Shown here: positions 11,310 to 44,289 of the stretch, piece by piece
Position numbering within the stretch: position 1 is the first letter of the stretch
Layout of the letters: every line of letters begins with the position of its first letter
DNA from: Varanus komodoensis
Lineage: Eukaryota; Chordata; Lepidosauria; Squamata; Varanidae
Assembly (NCBI RefSeq): GCF_004798865.1
Contig: NW_025336347.1
Location: forward strand, 19,157,430-19,221,429
Direction: 5' to 3'
DNA: 64,000 nucleotides
Notes under the pieces: generated by a model
The model's input: only the letters and a program-made list of their open reading frames with translations
Database searches by the model: none
Told to the model about the DNA's origin: nothing
Translations under genes and position numbers: made by a program

Positions 11310-13079
11310 GGCATCGTGTGCTTTGTTTTTCTAGTCCCGTGAGAAGGACCCAGGAGTATAATAGGGTGGGTTATATAATGAACCATTTTATAAATGTGTG
11401 GATAGCATTCCCCCCCCCCCCCCCGACACACACACAACTGATTTAAAAGTAGGGGCTGGGAAAGTGTCCAGGTTTTATTATGTGACTTCCTGCTAAGCAG
11501 TTCCTAAGAATTAGAATATTGCAGACATTGTACCATGCAGTGGGTGTGGCAGGGATGGGAATTACGTAGTAGAACAGATTGCCATGAACGATGAAATTAA
11601 TGTTCATACTGTTACATGCCACATTTATACCCGCTGTTATGCGTAGTGTGTAAGGCAAGAGGAGGAAATCAGAAGGCTATAGTTGGAATAAGGTATTTAT
11701 AGAGCATAGTCTTTTTTTCCCTAAATCTGTTTGACTTTCCATACCTTTATTTTTGGCTGTGCTACTAGCTTGGGGTGGAATTTTATTGCTCATGCAATCC
11801 TACGCAGTTGAAAGGCAACAGGAAAGGGAGTTGGAATCTCTGTGAAGCAGTGCAGTTTGGGTGATATGAGGACCCCATCACAGTGTGCCTATGCCAAATC
11901 TGTTCCTGACCTCTCATAGATGTAAAATACCCTGCCCCCCCCCCCCGCAAGTGGTCGTCCTCTGATTGCAAAGTTTGGGAACTTGATTTTTAAATACATA
12001 GAACCATGCTTATGTGGGGTCATTGTATGATATGTTCTGTTTTCCAGAATATCATTTGAAACCACCTCCCAGGTTTAAGTTAGTCTTGCTTCATCAAAAC
12101 CAAGGAGTGTGGGGCTGTTGAATTTGGCCTTGGGAGCAAAATCCTCATTAGTCCCTGGAGCTCAAACAGGCTAGTTATGTCTCAGCCTGACTCCTCACAG
12201 GGCAGTTGTGAGGATAAAATGGGTGGGCAGGGGAAGCGCACACACTGCCCAAGCTATTTAGCTGAACCAGCAAGATAAAGTGTAGTTGCTAATAGTGCCA
12301 GTATGGCTGATTTGTAGTGTGGTATCCTCTGGACTTTGTAGTTGGGGAGCCGTTCCCTTACAGCAGCCTTGCCAAAGTCTTAGTCCCCTGATGTCAAACT
12401 ACAAATACATAATTCCTGAACGTACTGGATGGGAGTGATGGGAGTTGAAGTTCCAATGCTGGGGACCAAAGGGAGGCAAAGCTGATTGGAGGGTAGGGGG
12501 AATACTGCAGTGATGAAGGAACTAGTGAAGTGAAGAAGGCTTACTTTGAGCCTTGCCCTCTACCCCGAGGAGAGGTGCACCAGTCGGGCCACTGGGTTGC
12601 AAAATTGTCCAGATTCCTATGGCTTACCAATGGCCTACAAGCTGCCAAGTTTCTTGCATACTGGACCTCTGGGATGACCTTTGCTTAGTCCAACCGTCAG
12701 GGAACTTCTTGCATGTTTAAGAAAATCGTGGCAAGGAAGACTTAAAATAGATTGGTCATGCCTTAACTGTTTAAAAGAGATCCATCCTGTTTATGCATTC
12801 TTGCTTTGTAAATTAAACCACAGGAAAAAGCACGTTATCACCTTGGACGGAAAAGCGACCATACAGGATTAAAAGCCACTCTAAAGACTATTTTCAGTGC
12901 AGCAACTGCCCCCTTGATTCACTTTTAGTACTTTGTCTGGAAGCTGCATCTGAGCAGGTGCCGAGTGTCTTCGCACGCATTTGCACAGCAACGGCTGATG
13001 GGCTTGGAGGGCTGAAATTCTCAAAAAGCAAAAACCTTCGGTAGGGTAAGCCAGAAGAAGCTCTTATTAAAGCCTCGGC
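11310..13079. other. TADA3-CAMK1 intergenic spacer
   Basis: 1.8 kb. It holds poly(C) runs at 11410-11424 (followed by a short CA repeat) and 11935-11946, a SINE tail fragment near 12180-12260 (CTCACAGGGCAGTTGTGAGG), and a diverged MITE copy at about 12305-12475. No coding evidence. Confidence 0.6.
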
Positions 13080-13498
13080 CCTCGTGGAAGGACTGGCTGC
13101 GGCGGGCTGAGGAGCCGAGAGGGCAGGGTCGGGATCCCCCAGAGGAGCAAGATCCCGCCGTCTCCTGGGGCGCCTGGCTGGGTGCGTGTGTGCGTATTTA
13201 TGAATGGAGCCGCTCAGCCTTCGACACCCTCGTCTCGAGCCCAGGTTTAATTTTAGTTGAATCCCGTCGCCAGGCTGCGCCCGCCTCCCGAGCAGCGCAT
13301 TGGCTCCGCTCGGCTCGCGGCCCCGCCCATCGTGGTGACGTCGTGGGGGAGGCTGGAGGGAGAGCAGAGCCCGGGAGGCGGGGGATCGGCGACTCTGCGA
13401 GCCCTGCGCGCAAGTGGGCTGCGGGGGGACGCAAGGGCCGTTGCCGCCACCAGCCTACCCGACCCGGGGGATCCGCCGCAATCGCCCTCCACATCCAT
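13080..13498 (+). promoter_or_regulatory. CAMK1: CAMK1 CpG-island promoter and non-coding exon 1
   Basis: GC- and CpG-rich block with an inverted CCAAT box (ATTGG 13299-13303), a GC box (CCCGCCC, about 13322-13328) and a CRE-like TGACGTCG at 13336-13343. A good donor CAT|gtaagc lies at 13498/13499. No TATA. The 5'UTR exon presumably starts downstream of the CRE and ends at 13498, joining exon 2 at 22367. There is no in-frame ATG, so exon 1 appears non-coding, unlike human CAMK1, whose first exon carries the start. The CRE would fit cAMP/Ca2+ control but is only a motif match. Confidence 0.65.
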
Positions 13499-15850
13499 GT
13501 AAGCAAGCGCGAGGCGGGCAGGTTGGGGCGGCAGGAGCACACTGGAGACGGGCGGGTGGCGTTGCCCCGCACCGCCCGATTACAGCGGCGTGGCTCTTTA
13601 TGTGTCTGCAAGCTTTGCGTGTTTCTTTCGGCCACTGTTGGACACGGGGTGGACGTGTGCCAGCTTTCCTCCAACCTTGGGCTCCTGCAGAGATGCTGGA
13701 CTACAGCTCTCATCGTCCCCAACCTGGAGTTGTATTCCAGCACTCCGGAGCGTGCCAAGTTGGGGAAGGCGCTATATACTTATGCTTCCAGCTGCCAGAC
13801 TCTTTCTCTCTGTGTGTGCGCGCACACGCTGGATCGGGCTTGCCAGCCCGTGGTTGCCCATGTGGCTGTGCTTTCCCGACGCTTTTCCTTGCAGCTGGAA
13901 TGGCACCTGTCTGCACTTGCTTCCGTACGCGCGCCTTTCTCCTGGGGCTGCCTCTCTGCGGCAGGATGCCTGCACATCGCCTCTGTAAGGGTCTTCCTTC
14001 CTGGATACCGCTCTGTACCGCTGTCAATCTTGCCTTCCTCCGCACCTGCCCAAGGTCTTTGTGGGAACCAAAGTGAGGTACCTTTCTTTGTATTTCTATC
14101 CCTGAGGAGGAGAGGCGGAGTGCAGAATTCACTGGCAATACTGCAATAACAGTCTGCACACTTGTTTTCCTGTAAGCTGATATGCCTAAAGAGGGGCATA
14201 AACCTTTATCCTCACTGGCTGCAGTATGTGTTTACCTCCCTGAGAATGCATTCCACCCCTGTGTGTGGGAGAGGGAGAGGGAGAGAATATATATAATAGC
14301 GAACATGTGCTTATCCTTGTACCTCTCTTTGCTTGTGTGTTACCTGTAATGTTATCTAATTGTTTTGTAGGTAAGAACCAGTCCTTTGCAGGTCTATCAT
14401 TGTCTCTTTGTAAATGTACATAGTGTGTTTTTCTGTGTAGCGGCACCCTTCTCACTGCCTCTTTGCCTACTTGTTTGCGCACTGCACATTTTTCTTTCTG
14501 ATGGTGCAGGTTGCTGGGCAGATGCCTTTATGATTGGCATCACATCAGGCCCTGCTGCCTAACATTCTACCTTTGCACACCTGTTTCTTCCCACCCCCAC
14601 TTAAAAGGGACACTTCGGTTTTAAGTGTCCCTTTTAAATGTGAATATTTTCTCAATTCTGTTATAACTGTTGCTGCGGAATAATGCATGTTGGGGGAGAG
14701 CGATGTGTACTGCAAAAGAGGAAGCTGGGAGCTTTGCTCAAAAACACCAGTCACAAAACTTTTTTGGGGTGGCGGAATCTGGTGGCCAAGGATAACCTCT
14801 TTTACTATCAGCACAGGAGCATTCGTCTAGCAAGAGGCTGAGGGGGTTTTCTTTAGTGCTGGAAGGTTCAGACAGATCTCAGTAGCTCCCTTCCACGTGG
14901 CTTCCTTCAGAAGCAGCTGGGAAGACCCGCATCTCAGCTTCCTCCAGGCACTTAGACATTCAGGCAAACAGCAGGGCACTTTTCCCATTGTAGGTCCCAG
15001 CAGCTCTGCTGTGGCTCCCCATAGCTGTCATGCTGTCTGCATATATTGCGGGATCAGCGACTAGTGTGTGAAAATGGCACTGTGAGGGAAAACACCAGTG
15101 GGATGCTCATCATTCTGTTATCTAGCAGTTTACGTCATCGCTGTGTAGCTGTCCTCATGCTGATACATTCTCTCTCTCTCTCCCTGCGCGTGCACAGGTG
15201 TGTGTGCATGCGTGTGTACAGCATGTATGTGCTAGTCTGTCCATGCACCTGTGCTGACTTTCCCTTGGTGCCAGTGTCTCTCCACACCAGGATCTGCCTG
15301 CTGGTGCTTCTTCCTGGCCTCTCACTTCTGCACATGCTGAGCGAGCTATGCTTCCCTGTGTTGCTTGCCCCTTTATCTGAGTCTTGCCTTTCCCAGGCAC
15401 TAGAGGTCAGCTGGGCAGTTCCTTGACCTCTCTGGCAATGGGCTGTAATAGGACCTTGGCAGGATGTGGTTAACTGGTGCATCAAGAGCAGAGGCTGTCG
15501 CTCCATGTTAATAGTTATTGCCATTCAATCCCCTGCATTTCTAGTTTAAAAACAATAGTCCCAAACAGTAGGATTCTGCTTACGGCTGCTGCTGCTATTG
15601 TGAATTGCTGCCAGTCTGGTCAGCTTCTGTATGCAGAGTGCAGAGGGGTCATGCTGAGTGGGGTGATGGGAATTGTCATCTGATGTATCTGGAACATGCC
15701 CAGTTGGGAATGGCTATCTTAAACATGAACTGGGTGGAAAGTTCAGTATGCTGGGAATGAGGCAGGTCTGAGAGAATTTGCATCCTGCTCTAACCTGACA
15801 CTGGGTTGCATTTGGAGAAGCCTTGTCTCCGAACTATGCTACCTACCAGA
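13499..15850. other. CAMK1 intron 1, proximal part
   Basis: GC-rich for the first 600 bp (island shore), with a fragment of the MITE arm near 13690-13740, short GAGAGG runs at 14265-14285 and a foldback at 14601-14637. No gene evidence. Confidence 0.5.
14601..14637. repeat. 15-bp perfect foldback
   Basis: Arm 14601-14615 (TTAAAAGGGACACTT) is the exact reverse complement of 14623-14637, with a 7-nt spacer. Confidence 0.9.
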
Positions 15851-15856
15851 TATCTC

Positions 15857-16045
15857 AGGGGAGAGGTCATGGCTCAGTGGCAGAGTCCCTACCATGCATG
15901 CAGAAGGTTCCAGTTTCAGTTCCTGGCATCACCAAAGACTACTTCCTGAAACCCTGGAGAGCCATCTGCTGTCAGTCAGTGCTGGCAATACTAGGCTGGG
16001 TAGACAAATTGTCTGGCATGGTATTAAAGCTGCTCCCATATAGCC
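15857..16045 (+). repeat. tRNA-derived SINE (GGCTCAGTGGCAGAG type)
   Basis: Begins with a box-A-like CATGGCTCAGTGGCAGAGTC; TTTCAGTTCCTGGCATC corresponds to box B. The body has CCTGGAGAGCCATCTGCTGT and the tail GGCTGGGTAGACAAATTGTC. Diverged relatives lie at 54318-54480 and 41140-41265. Confidence 0.75.
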
Positions 16046-16117
16046 AGTTATTATGCATAGGGTACTGGTTGGCCTTCATCTCCTATCTGAAACCTATAGG
16101 GCAGGTTTAGGCACGTC

Positions 16118-16335
16118 ATGATAAGGCAAAGCTCACTGAAGAGGTCAATAATGCTTGGAAAAGTCGAAGGCAGGAGAAGACGTCCACTTAGGAGATGGAT
16201 ACATTTCATAAATGAAGTCCTCGACTTGAGGTTACAAGAGATGGCCAGGCTATCAAGAACAGAACACTTTGGAGAGTATTCATTTATTTGGTCATTATAA
16301 GTTGGAGACAACTTAATGGCATGACGAAACAGGCA
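16118..16335 (+). mobile_element. BovB (RTE) LINE 3' end fragment
   Basis: Encodes the C-terminal end of the BovB polyprotein, readable as MLGKVEGRRRRPLRRWIHFI and then EMARLSRTEHFGEYS. It is followed by the degenerate 3' terminus GGTCATTATAAGTTGGAGAC, which corresponds to the family's GGTCGCCATAAGTCGGA end. Heavily 5'-truncated, diverged copy in CAMK1 intron 1. Confidence 0.8.
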
Positions 16336-17094
16336 GTTGGCAGCTGGAGATCCTAATCTGGCCTCGTGGTCTTCTGTCTGCTCTCCATGAGCAAAGACGT
16401 CTCTCACACGGGCAACACTCTGTTTAGCACCTTCTTCTCCAGTCCACATCACACTAGGGTCTCTTGTTACTACTCACTGTTATGTGTAGTTGAGGTATAT
16501 GCGGTAGAAGATAGGCAAATAAGCACAACCTGACAACCTACCCCATCAGGAAGCCACAGTGGGTTTGCTGTTGTGCAAACAACCCATGGTGTGCCCAGCA
16601 AATGCTCAGGTTCATTGCAGGTTGCTCACCCAGTTCCTCCCTCTCCTCCTCCCTCAGACCACCCATAGGGATCCCAGAAGACGACATGCCCGGACCAATT
16701 TGCCTCCTCTTCCCTGCCATGATTGTGAGCCATTTCCCTTTTTTGTTCTGTTCATCCGCTCCCCCTCACCCCCCCCACCAAATCCTGATCTCCAGCTTGA
16801 CAGCTGGCTTTTGTTATCCCCTCTTTGACAGCCTCTCACAGCCCCATCAAAGTGCCCCGGGGGAAGTGCATTGTGGGAGAACTCAATAGAACCCCAGTTG
16901 CTATACGCTCCGGGTAGGAAATTAAACAGCCCTTGCTTAGATCTGTGATTGGGTGAGTCAGTGGACGCTGTGTTATATTCCCCACGTGAAAGCAGCTTGG
17001 ATGAGCTTCCTCTGAAGAATGCCGATGGGCCCCGTCTGTAGGCATCAAAGTCTGGAGCATTTCCAAGGAGGGAGGGATCTAAGCATTTACATCT

Positions 17095-18118
17095 GATCCG
17101 AGTGTGGCAGTTGAGATGCTAAAACTGGTGCTGTCCCGAGTGGTGGACCGGATGAGGGTGAATAAGTTGAAGCTTAATCCAGACAAGGTGGAGGTGCTAT
17201 TGGTAGGGCGAACCCTGAGCCGGGCGGGGGGGAGATGCTATTCATCCTCCCCTGCTCCCCTGGACAAGGCTGCACCCCACTAAAGGAAAGACTGTGAAGC
17301 CTGGGGGTGTTCCTGAACCTGGAAGTGACATATGTTGCCAGGAGCTCTTTGCATCAGTTCTGGTTGATTTACCAACTGTGTCCCTATCTGGAGAGGCAGA
17401 ACCTAGCAATGGTAATCTATGCACTGGAATTCTCACATTTGGACCACTGCAATGCACTCTGTGTGGGAATGTCCTTGAAAATGGTCCAGAAACTTCAGTT
17501 GGTACAGAACAGGGCAGCTCATCTACTGAAGGGGACAAGCAGATAATGCATGTCAGCCTGTTGCTATATCACTTTCACTGGTTACCGACTGAAATCCAGG
17601 CCTAAAGGATATCTAAAGGAGTGTCTTCTCCCATATACACCTGCTTGGACCCTTAGATCATCTATGGAGCTCCTTCTCCATGGGCCATCCCTGAAGGAAG
17701 TGAAGAGAATAGTTATGAGGGGAAGGCCTTTTCTGCTGTGGCCCCCTGCTTGTGGAATTAGCCTCCCACCCAGGGAAATATGCCGGGGCCAATGCAATAT
17801 ACGTTCTGGGATCAGTCTGAGACATTTTTATTTTCCCACCATTTTACTTGTTGACTTTCTACTTTTATACTGACTTTTAAATTGTGTGGAACACGTGAAA
17901 TAGTTATTATTTATGATAGGATTCTGCTTACATAGTGTAGTAGTTTTGCTGTATTTTTGCCTGCAAAAAGATTATTGTACAAAGATGTTTTTATTGAAGG
18001 CAACTCTGTTTTAAATTGTTTTAATTGTTGGATTTTGTATGTTTTAATTACATTGTATAAACTGTTTTGAGAGCTTTATACTAATCAAACAGTATATAAA
18101 TGCTTTAAATAAAAGGGG
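17095..18118 (+). mobile_element. CR1-type LINE, 3' third
   Basis: The distal reverse-transcriptase region is recognisable: LAMVIYALEFSHLDHCNAL, then KMVQKLQLVQNRAAHLLKGT. Upstream, GAATAAGTTGAAGCTTAATC matches the NKLKLNPDK block. The 3' part has CCCTGCTTGTGGAATTAGCC and a tail ending ATAAATGCTTTAAATAAA. 5'-truncated with several frame breaks. Confidence 0.85.
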
Positions 18119-18134
18119 CTTCTCTCTAATAGAC

Positions 18135-18460
18135 TGCCTGTTCTGTCATGAACCTGCTTGGATATCAAGATCCACAGGATCCTGTGAGGGCACCATTATT
18201 TGCTGAGGCCTGTTTGTTGGCCAGATGTGAGAAGGCTTTCTTGTCTGTTGCCCCCCTTGAGGAAATGTGCTCCCCCAAGAATTACATTTGGCCCCGTTCC
18301 TTAGTCTTTAGAGAGGGTAGGAAAACTCACCTCAGTTTAGCTTTTTAAAATAAGCAGGTTTAATGTTTTTACTGCCTTTTATTGTTGGGAATTGTTGTAC
18401 ACTGCCTTGATGGCTTTGTAGCAGCAACATATTATATCAATGCTAATAAATTCTCCAGGA
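18135..18460 (+). mobile_element. Second CR1-type 3' end
   Basis: Matches the terminal region again (GGATCCTGTGAGGGCACC, GAGAAGGCTTTCTTGTCTGT, CACTGCCTTGATGGC) immediately after the previous copy, so two copies lie head to tail or one has duplicated. Confidence 0.65.
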
Positions 18461-20969
18461 CCCTCCAAAGACACCTTCAGCAAAGAACAAGGTGGCATTC
18501 TCCGTTTGGATGTGCAGAAGCTGACCTGACCGGAGCTTCAGCCGTGGAGTCCGGATGCCATTTTCTCCACTGCTCTTGAGGGAAGCAGTCTAGCTCGGGC
18601 AGTGCAGGGCAGACCAAAGGCAGGTGGGCAGGGTGTGGGCAGACCAAACCCACTAGGTCCGGCCACACCTTGCTGCTGCTCCTTGCCTCCAGGATCTACC
18701 AGCAATGGCAGCTGCCACCTTTTCCTCCTGACAAGAGGGCAGACCCTGCTGTGTCCCTATTTGTTTAGCCCTGCATTTTCTCTTCCCCCAAGAACTCACC
18801 CTGTCATTCCCTCCTCCCAGGTGCTACAGAATATTAACTGCTGAGCGGAGAAAGATTTTCCCTGTTGCTGCTCCCAAATCTTAGGGTGAATTAGCTGCTG
18901 AGGACAGGAAAGAGAGAGGGAACAGCAAGCGGTGGTCTTCTCTGGATTAATTTCACTCCTGCCATCCACCATCATGGTGAAAAAGCAGCCAGAGAGTAGG
19001 ATGTTCTCAAACGAGGGAAAATAGCTGGAAGGGAAAGAGCTGAGCATCTTTGCTCCTTAGCAGCTCCGACCCACAGCCTCCAGTGGTTGCTTTTCACTCA
19101 ACATTCTGTGTGCACGCACACACGCACACACACAACAGATAGAGGGGGACGGATTTAGATCTGCTCTTTACTGCAGGTGAAACAATGAGCTGATTCTTGC
19201 TGTTTTCAAAAAAAATTGGCTGCAGTGTCAATTCAGAGGCTAATCAGGGCTGAAGGTTTCCGTTTCAGGCAGTTCTGGCATGATGACCTGCAATTACATG
19301 AACTTGATTTATGTACATCAAACTTGGCCCATCCATGCTTTTCCCACTACACTCCCTGGGAGCCCCTTGTGTATTTATTCCATTTTATGGCTTGGGTTTC
19401 AGAGTGGTATTTAGCACCTAGGTGTTTAGGCTGGATAATTCCACCCTGGGCCGCCCGGGCATCATGTTACTCTTTCTTCTGGAGGGGAATGTATCATCCA
19501 ATGCCATCATTCAAATGTAGGCTGGTTTAAAATGTGCCTGTTCATGACTGAAGGATGGCCTGGAAAGCAGGTATTTCCTCCCAGGTGGAAATAGGAGATG
19601 GAGAAAATGTATGCATGCCCATAAACACACTGGATTTGCTTTTAGAATTGCAGACTGTACGCTGCTGCTCTGTCCCACGGGTGCTCATACATGTGTTAGG
19701 ATGGTTTAGAGGGAGATTATCTCTTCAGACTTTTGGCAGCACCGGTGGAGGTCTGTGTCTGCCTGAAGGGCAGTGGTGTGGTCGAGCCAGGAACTGCAGG
19801 GATGCGATGCCGATGCTCATTGCCTCATTATCTGCCCCTCCCTCCGAACTCCGCCTTCCCTCGGAGCTTAGCTGGAGTCCCCACCGTACCTGGGGGTGGG
19901 CGATAAACGTTCTGTGAAACAGTTACTCTTGTGGGCAATCCTTGTCGTAATGCCAAAGTATTTTGGGATGGCCTGGTCTTGGGTGGGCAGTTAAGATCCT
20001 GTAAGACCTTGCTGCGTGTAGAAACAAAGACTGCTAGAACGGGTTTGTTGAGGTCGATTAGCCCAGCTTTAGTGTTTTGCCCTCTCCTGGAGAAAAGCTT
20101 AGGGTTAGGAATGGACATGACGAGTATCTGCACTTCAGCATTTGCCCCTAGACCCCAGCTGAGGACAAGGGAATGGAGCTGAAGCAGTGGTTCCAGTTTT
20201 AAGTTCAAGTGACTTCAGCTGGTTTTTGAGTTTAACAAGTAGTCTATATGTTATGCTCTGCAACACTGGGCTGTTCACACAGAGCCAAATCCCCTATTGC
20301 AGAAAAGGGATACGGTGCAGATGCCTTGGGATGGGTTACCTGTGCAGAATTAAGTGCACCTAAGTGGGAGTTTTATTTTATTTTTTAGTATGCCTCTGGA
20401 TAGAAAACAAGTAAGTCAAGTGGAATGGAATGGAAGCTAAGTGCATTTCCTCTTGTCTAACATATCATGGGAAGGGAACATTTGCCATGGGAGAACATTT
20501 CTAATATTAATATTAACATCCTGCTTGATAGCTGAAGCCCTCTATTTCCAGGTAAAATAACTATTTCCATCCATTTCTAGGTGGTATCTCTGGGTGGATT
20601 GACTGTGGATTAGCTGTGGAAAGGGACAAGGACTGCCGGTGCTTCTTTAAAGAGGGTGGGCACCCTGATTCCATTTTGCTGGGTGAATGGGCGTAGGGCT
20701 TGCATTTCCTTTTCCAGGGTGCTTCTGTCATTTTGAGAGATCCTGGCTGCTCACACCGTAGAGACCTGAGCCAAGAGAAACTTTGCTTGTCCTTGCATGA
20801 CGTTCCTGACTGTAATCTTCCTTTGGGAGGGGGGAGGGCCGAGGGGAACTGCATTATGCAATTGCCATGCAAAGTATATTTTATTATTTTACTTTTAAAG
20901 ATTAATAATCTGTTTTCAGCCTTGGGCAGAAGGTTTTCAAACAATTCAAAAATAAAGCATTGGAGACAA

Positions 20970-21076
<107 letters not shown>

Positions 21077-21782
21077 CCCCTTTCTGGAAGCACTCAGAGT
21101 ACTGGCTGCAGTTTGCAGGGGCAATGAGTCTAGTCCTTAAGGGTAACATATGCAAAAATATGGGCAGGTCTAACCCCTCTAGAGATAGTGGTTAAAGAAG
21201 GGAAGGGAGCTGTATTTTCATAGTTTCAGGAGCTACAGCTGTTGCTATGGAGACAACTGTAATGTTACTAAACAGGATAAAGTCTGAGCAATAGCCTTAA
21301 GGACACCAAGAGGAAGAGAAGTTGGGAAGAGAGAGGGGCGAGCTCAAGGGAGGCAAAGAATTCCTGAGGCCTGGCTGTGGCGCCCACCTTCAAAGGCTGC
21401 CCAGCCCTTGCCCAAGAGCCCTTGCACCTTTGCTTTGATGTCACGGCAGGGTTGCTTTAGCTGGGTGGATGGGCCTCTCTTAGCAGAGGCCACCTGGCAG
21501 CCAGGCGCTTAAAGGAGACTTGACAGCAGGGGAACTGACCAGTGCCCTCCAGGTGGTTTTGGTTAGGGTTCTTTGACCATTGGCCACACTGGCTGGGCTG
21601 ATGGAAGTTGTAATGCAAAGCATCTGGAGGGCACCTGTTTGCCTACCTCTGTGCTCCCACCCAAACTTGGAAGTCTCTTATCAACTAATTTTTAACTAAG
21701 TCCTTTAAGAGAAGACAGTGGGCTTGTAGATGCCAGTTTGTTGATGCAGATCAGCTGAATGATATCAGAGCCTTTCACTGAA

Positions 21783-22125
21783 TCATGGAGTCATAGAATT
21801 GGAAGGGGTTAGAGGGCCATTGGGTCCAACCCCCTGTTTAGTGCAGCACTTCCAGTTCAACCATTCCTCCCAGATGGCTGTCCATCTGCATTTTGAATAC
21901 CTCCAGTGTGGGAGAGCCCACAACCTCCCTAGGCTCCATTGTAACACTGCTCTAACAGTCAGGAAATTTTTCCTGATATCTAGCCAGAATCTGGCTTCCT
22001 GTAATTTGAGCCCATTGTTTTTCATGTTCCGCCCTCTGGGATGATCAAGAATTGATCCTGGCTTTTCTCTTTGTGACAGCCTTTCAAGTACTTGTAGAAT
22101 ACTATCCACTGGAAGACCAACCAGT
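21783..22125 (-). mobile_element. CR1 LINE 3' end (minus)
   Basis: TCATAGAATTGGAAGGGGTT followed by GGGTCCAACCCCCTG is the reverse complement of the CR1 3' terminus. The body has ACCTCCAGTGTGGGAGAGCC and AACACTGCTCTAACAGTCAG. Confidence 0.85.
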
Positions 22126-22166
22126 AACTCTTGCTTCATATGAATGATTTGAACATGCAGTGCGCC

Positions 22167-22237
22167 TGCCTTGCCTTGCCTTGCCTTGCCTTGCCTTGCC
22201 TTGCCTTGCCTTGCCTTGCCTTGCCTTGCCTTGCCTT
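22167..22237. repeat. (TTGCC)n pentanucleotide repeat
   Basis: About 14 near-perfect copies, ending 130 bp before the splice acceptor of the first CAMK1 coding exon. Confidence 0.97.
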
Positions 22238-22449
22238 CCTTTCTTTTTTGCCTCGTGATGCGCCTCCTTTGCTTTTCTCTTAGGTGGTGTTTCACTGAAG
22301 AATGAAGGCACCGTCTTGTCTTCTAGTGGCCTTGTTCTAATGCTGTGTGTCTCTTCTTTCTTATAGGCCCTGAGTTTGCCTTACTTGCCTGCCCCTCTGC
22401 TCCAGACCATCTGGGATTGGGCAACCCAGGTCCTAGTCCAGAAAGAACC

Positions 22450-44289
<21,840 letters not shown>

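Noticed and set aside
13190-14149. Open frame of 319 codons over the CAMK1 promoter
   Set aside because: It begins at GTG, not ATG, lies in a CpG island where stop codons are rare, has overlapping long frames on both strands, and resembles no protein family I know.
15857-15940. tRNA gene
   Set aside because: Box-A and box-B-like sequences are present but a cloverleaf cannot be drawn and a SINE body follows.
22102-22311. Repeat protein of the GKARQ type
   Set aside because: Translation of the (TTGCC)n tract.
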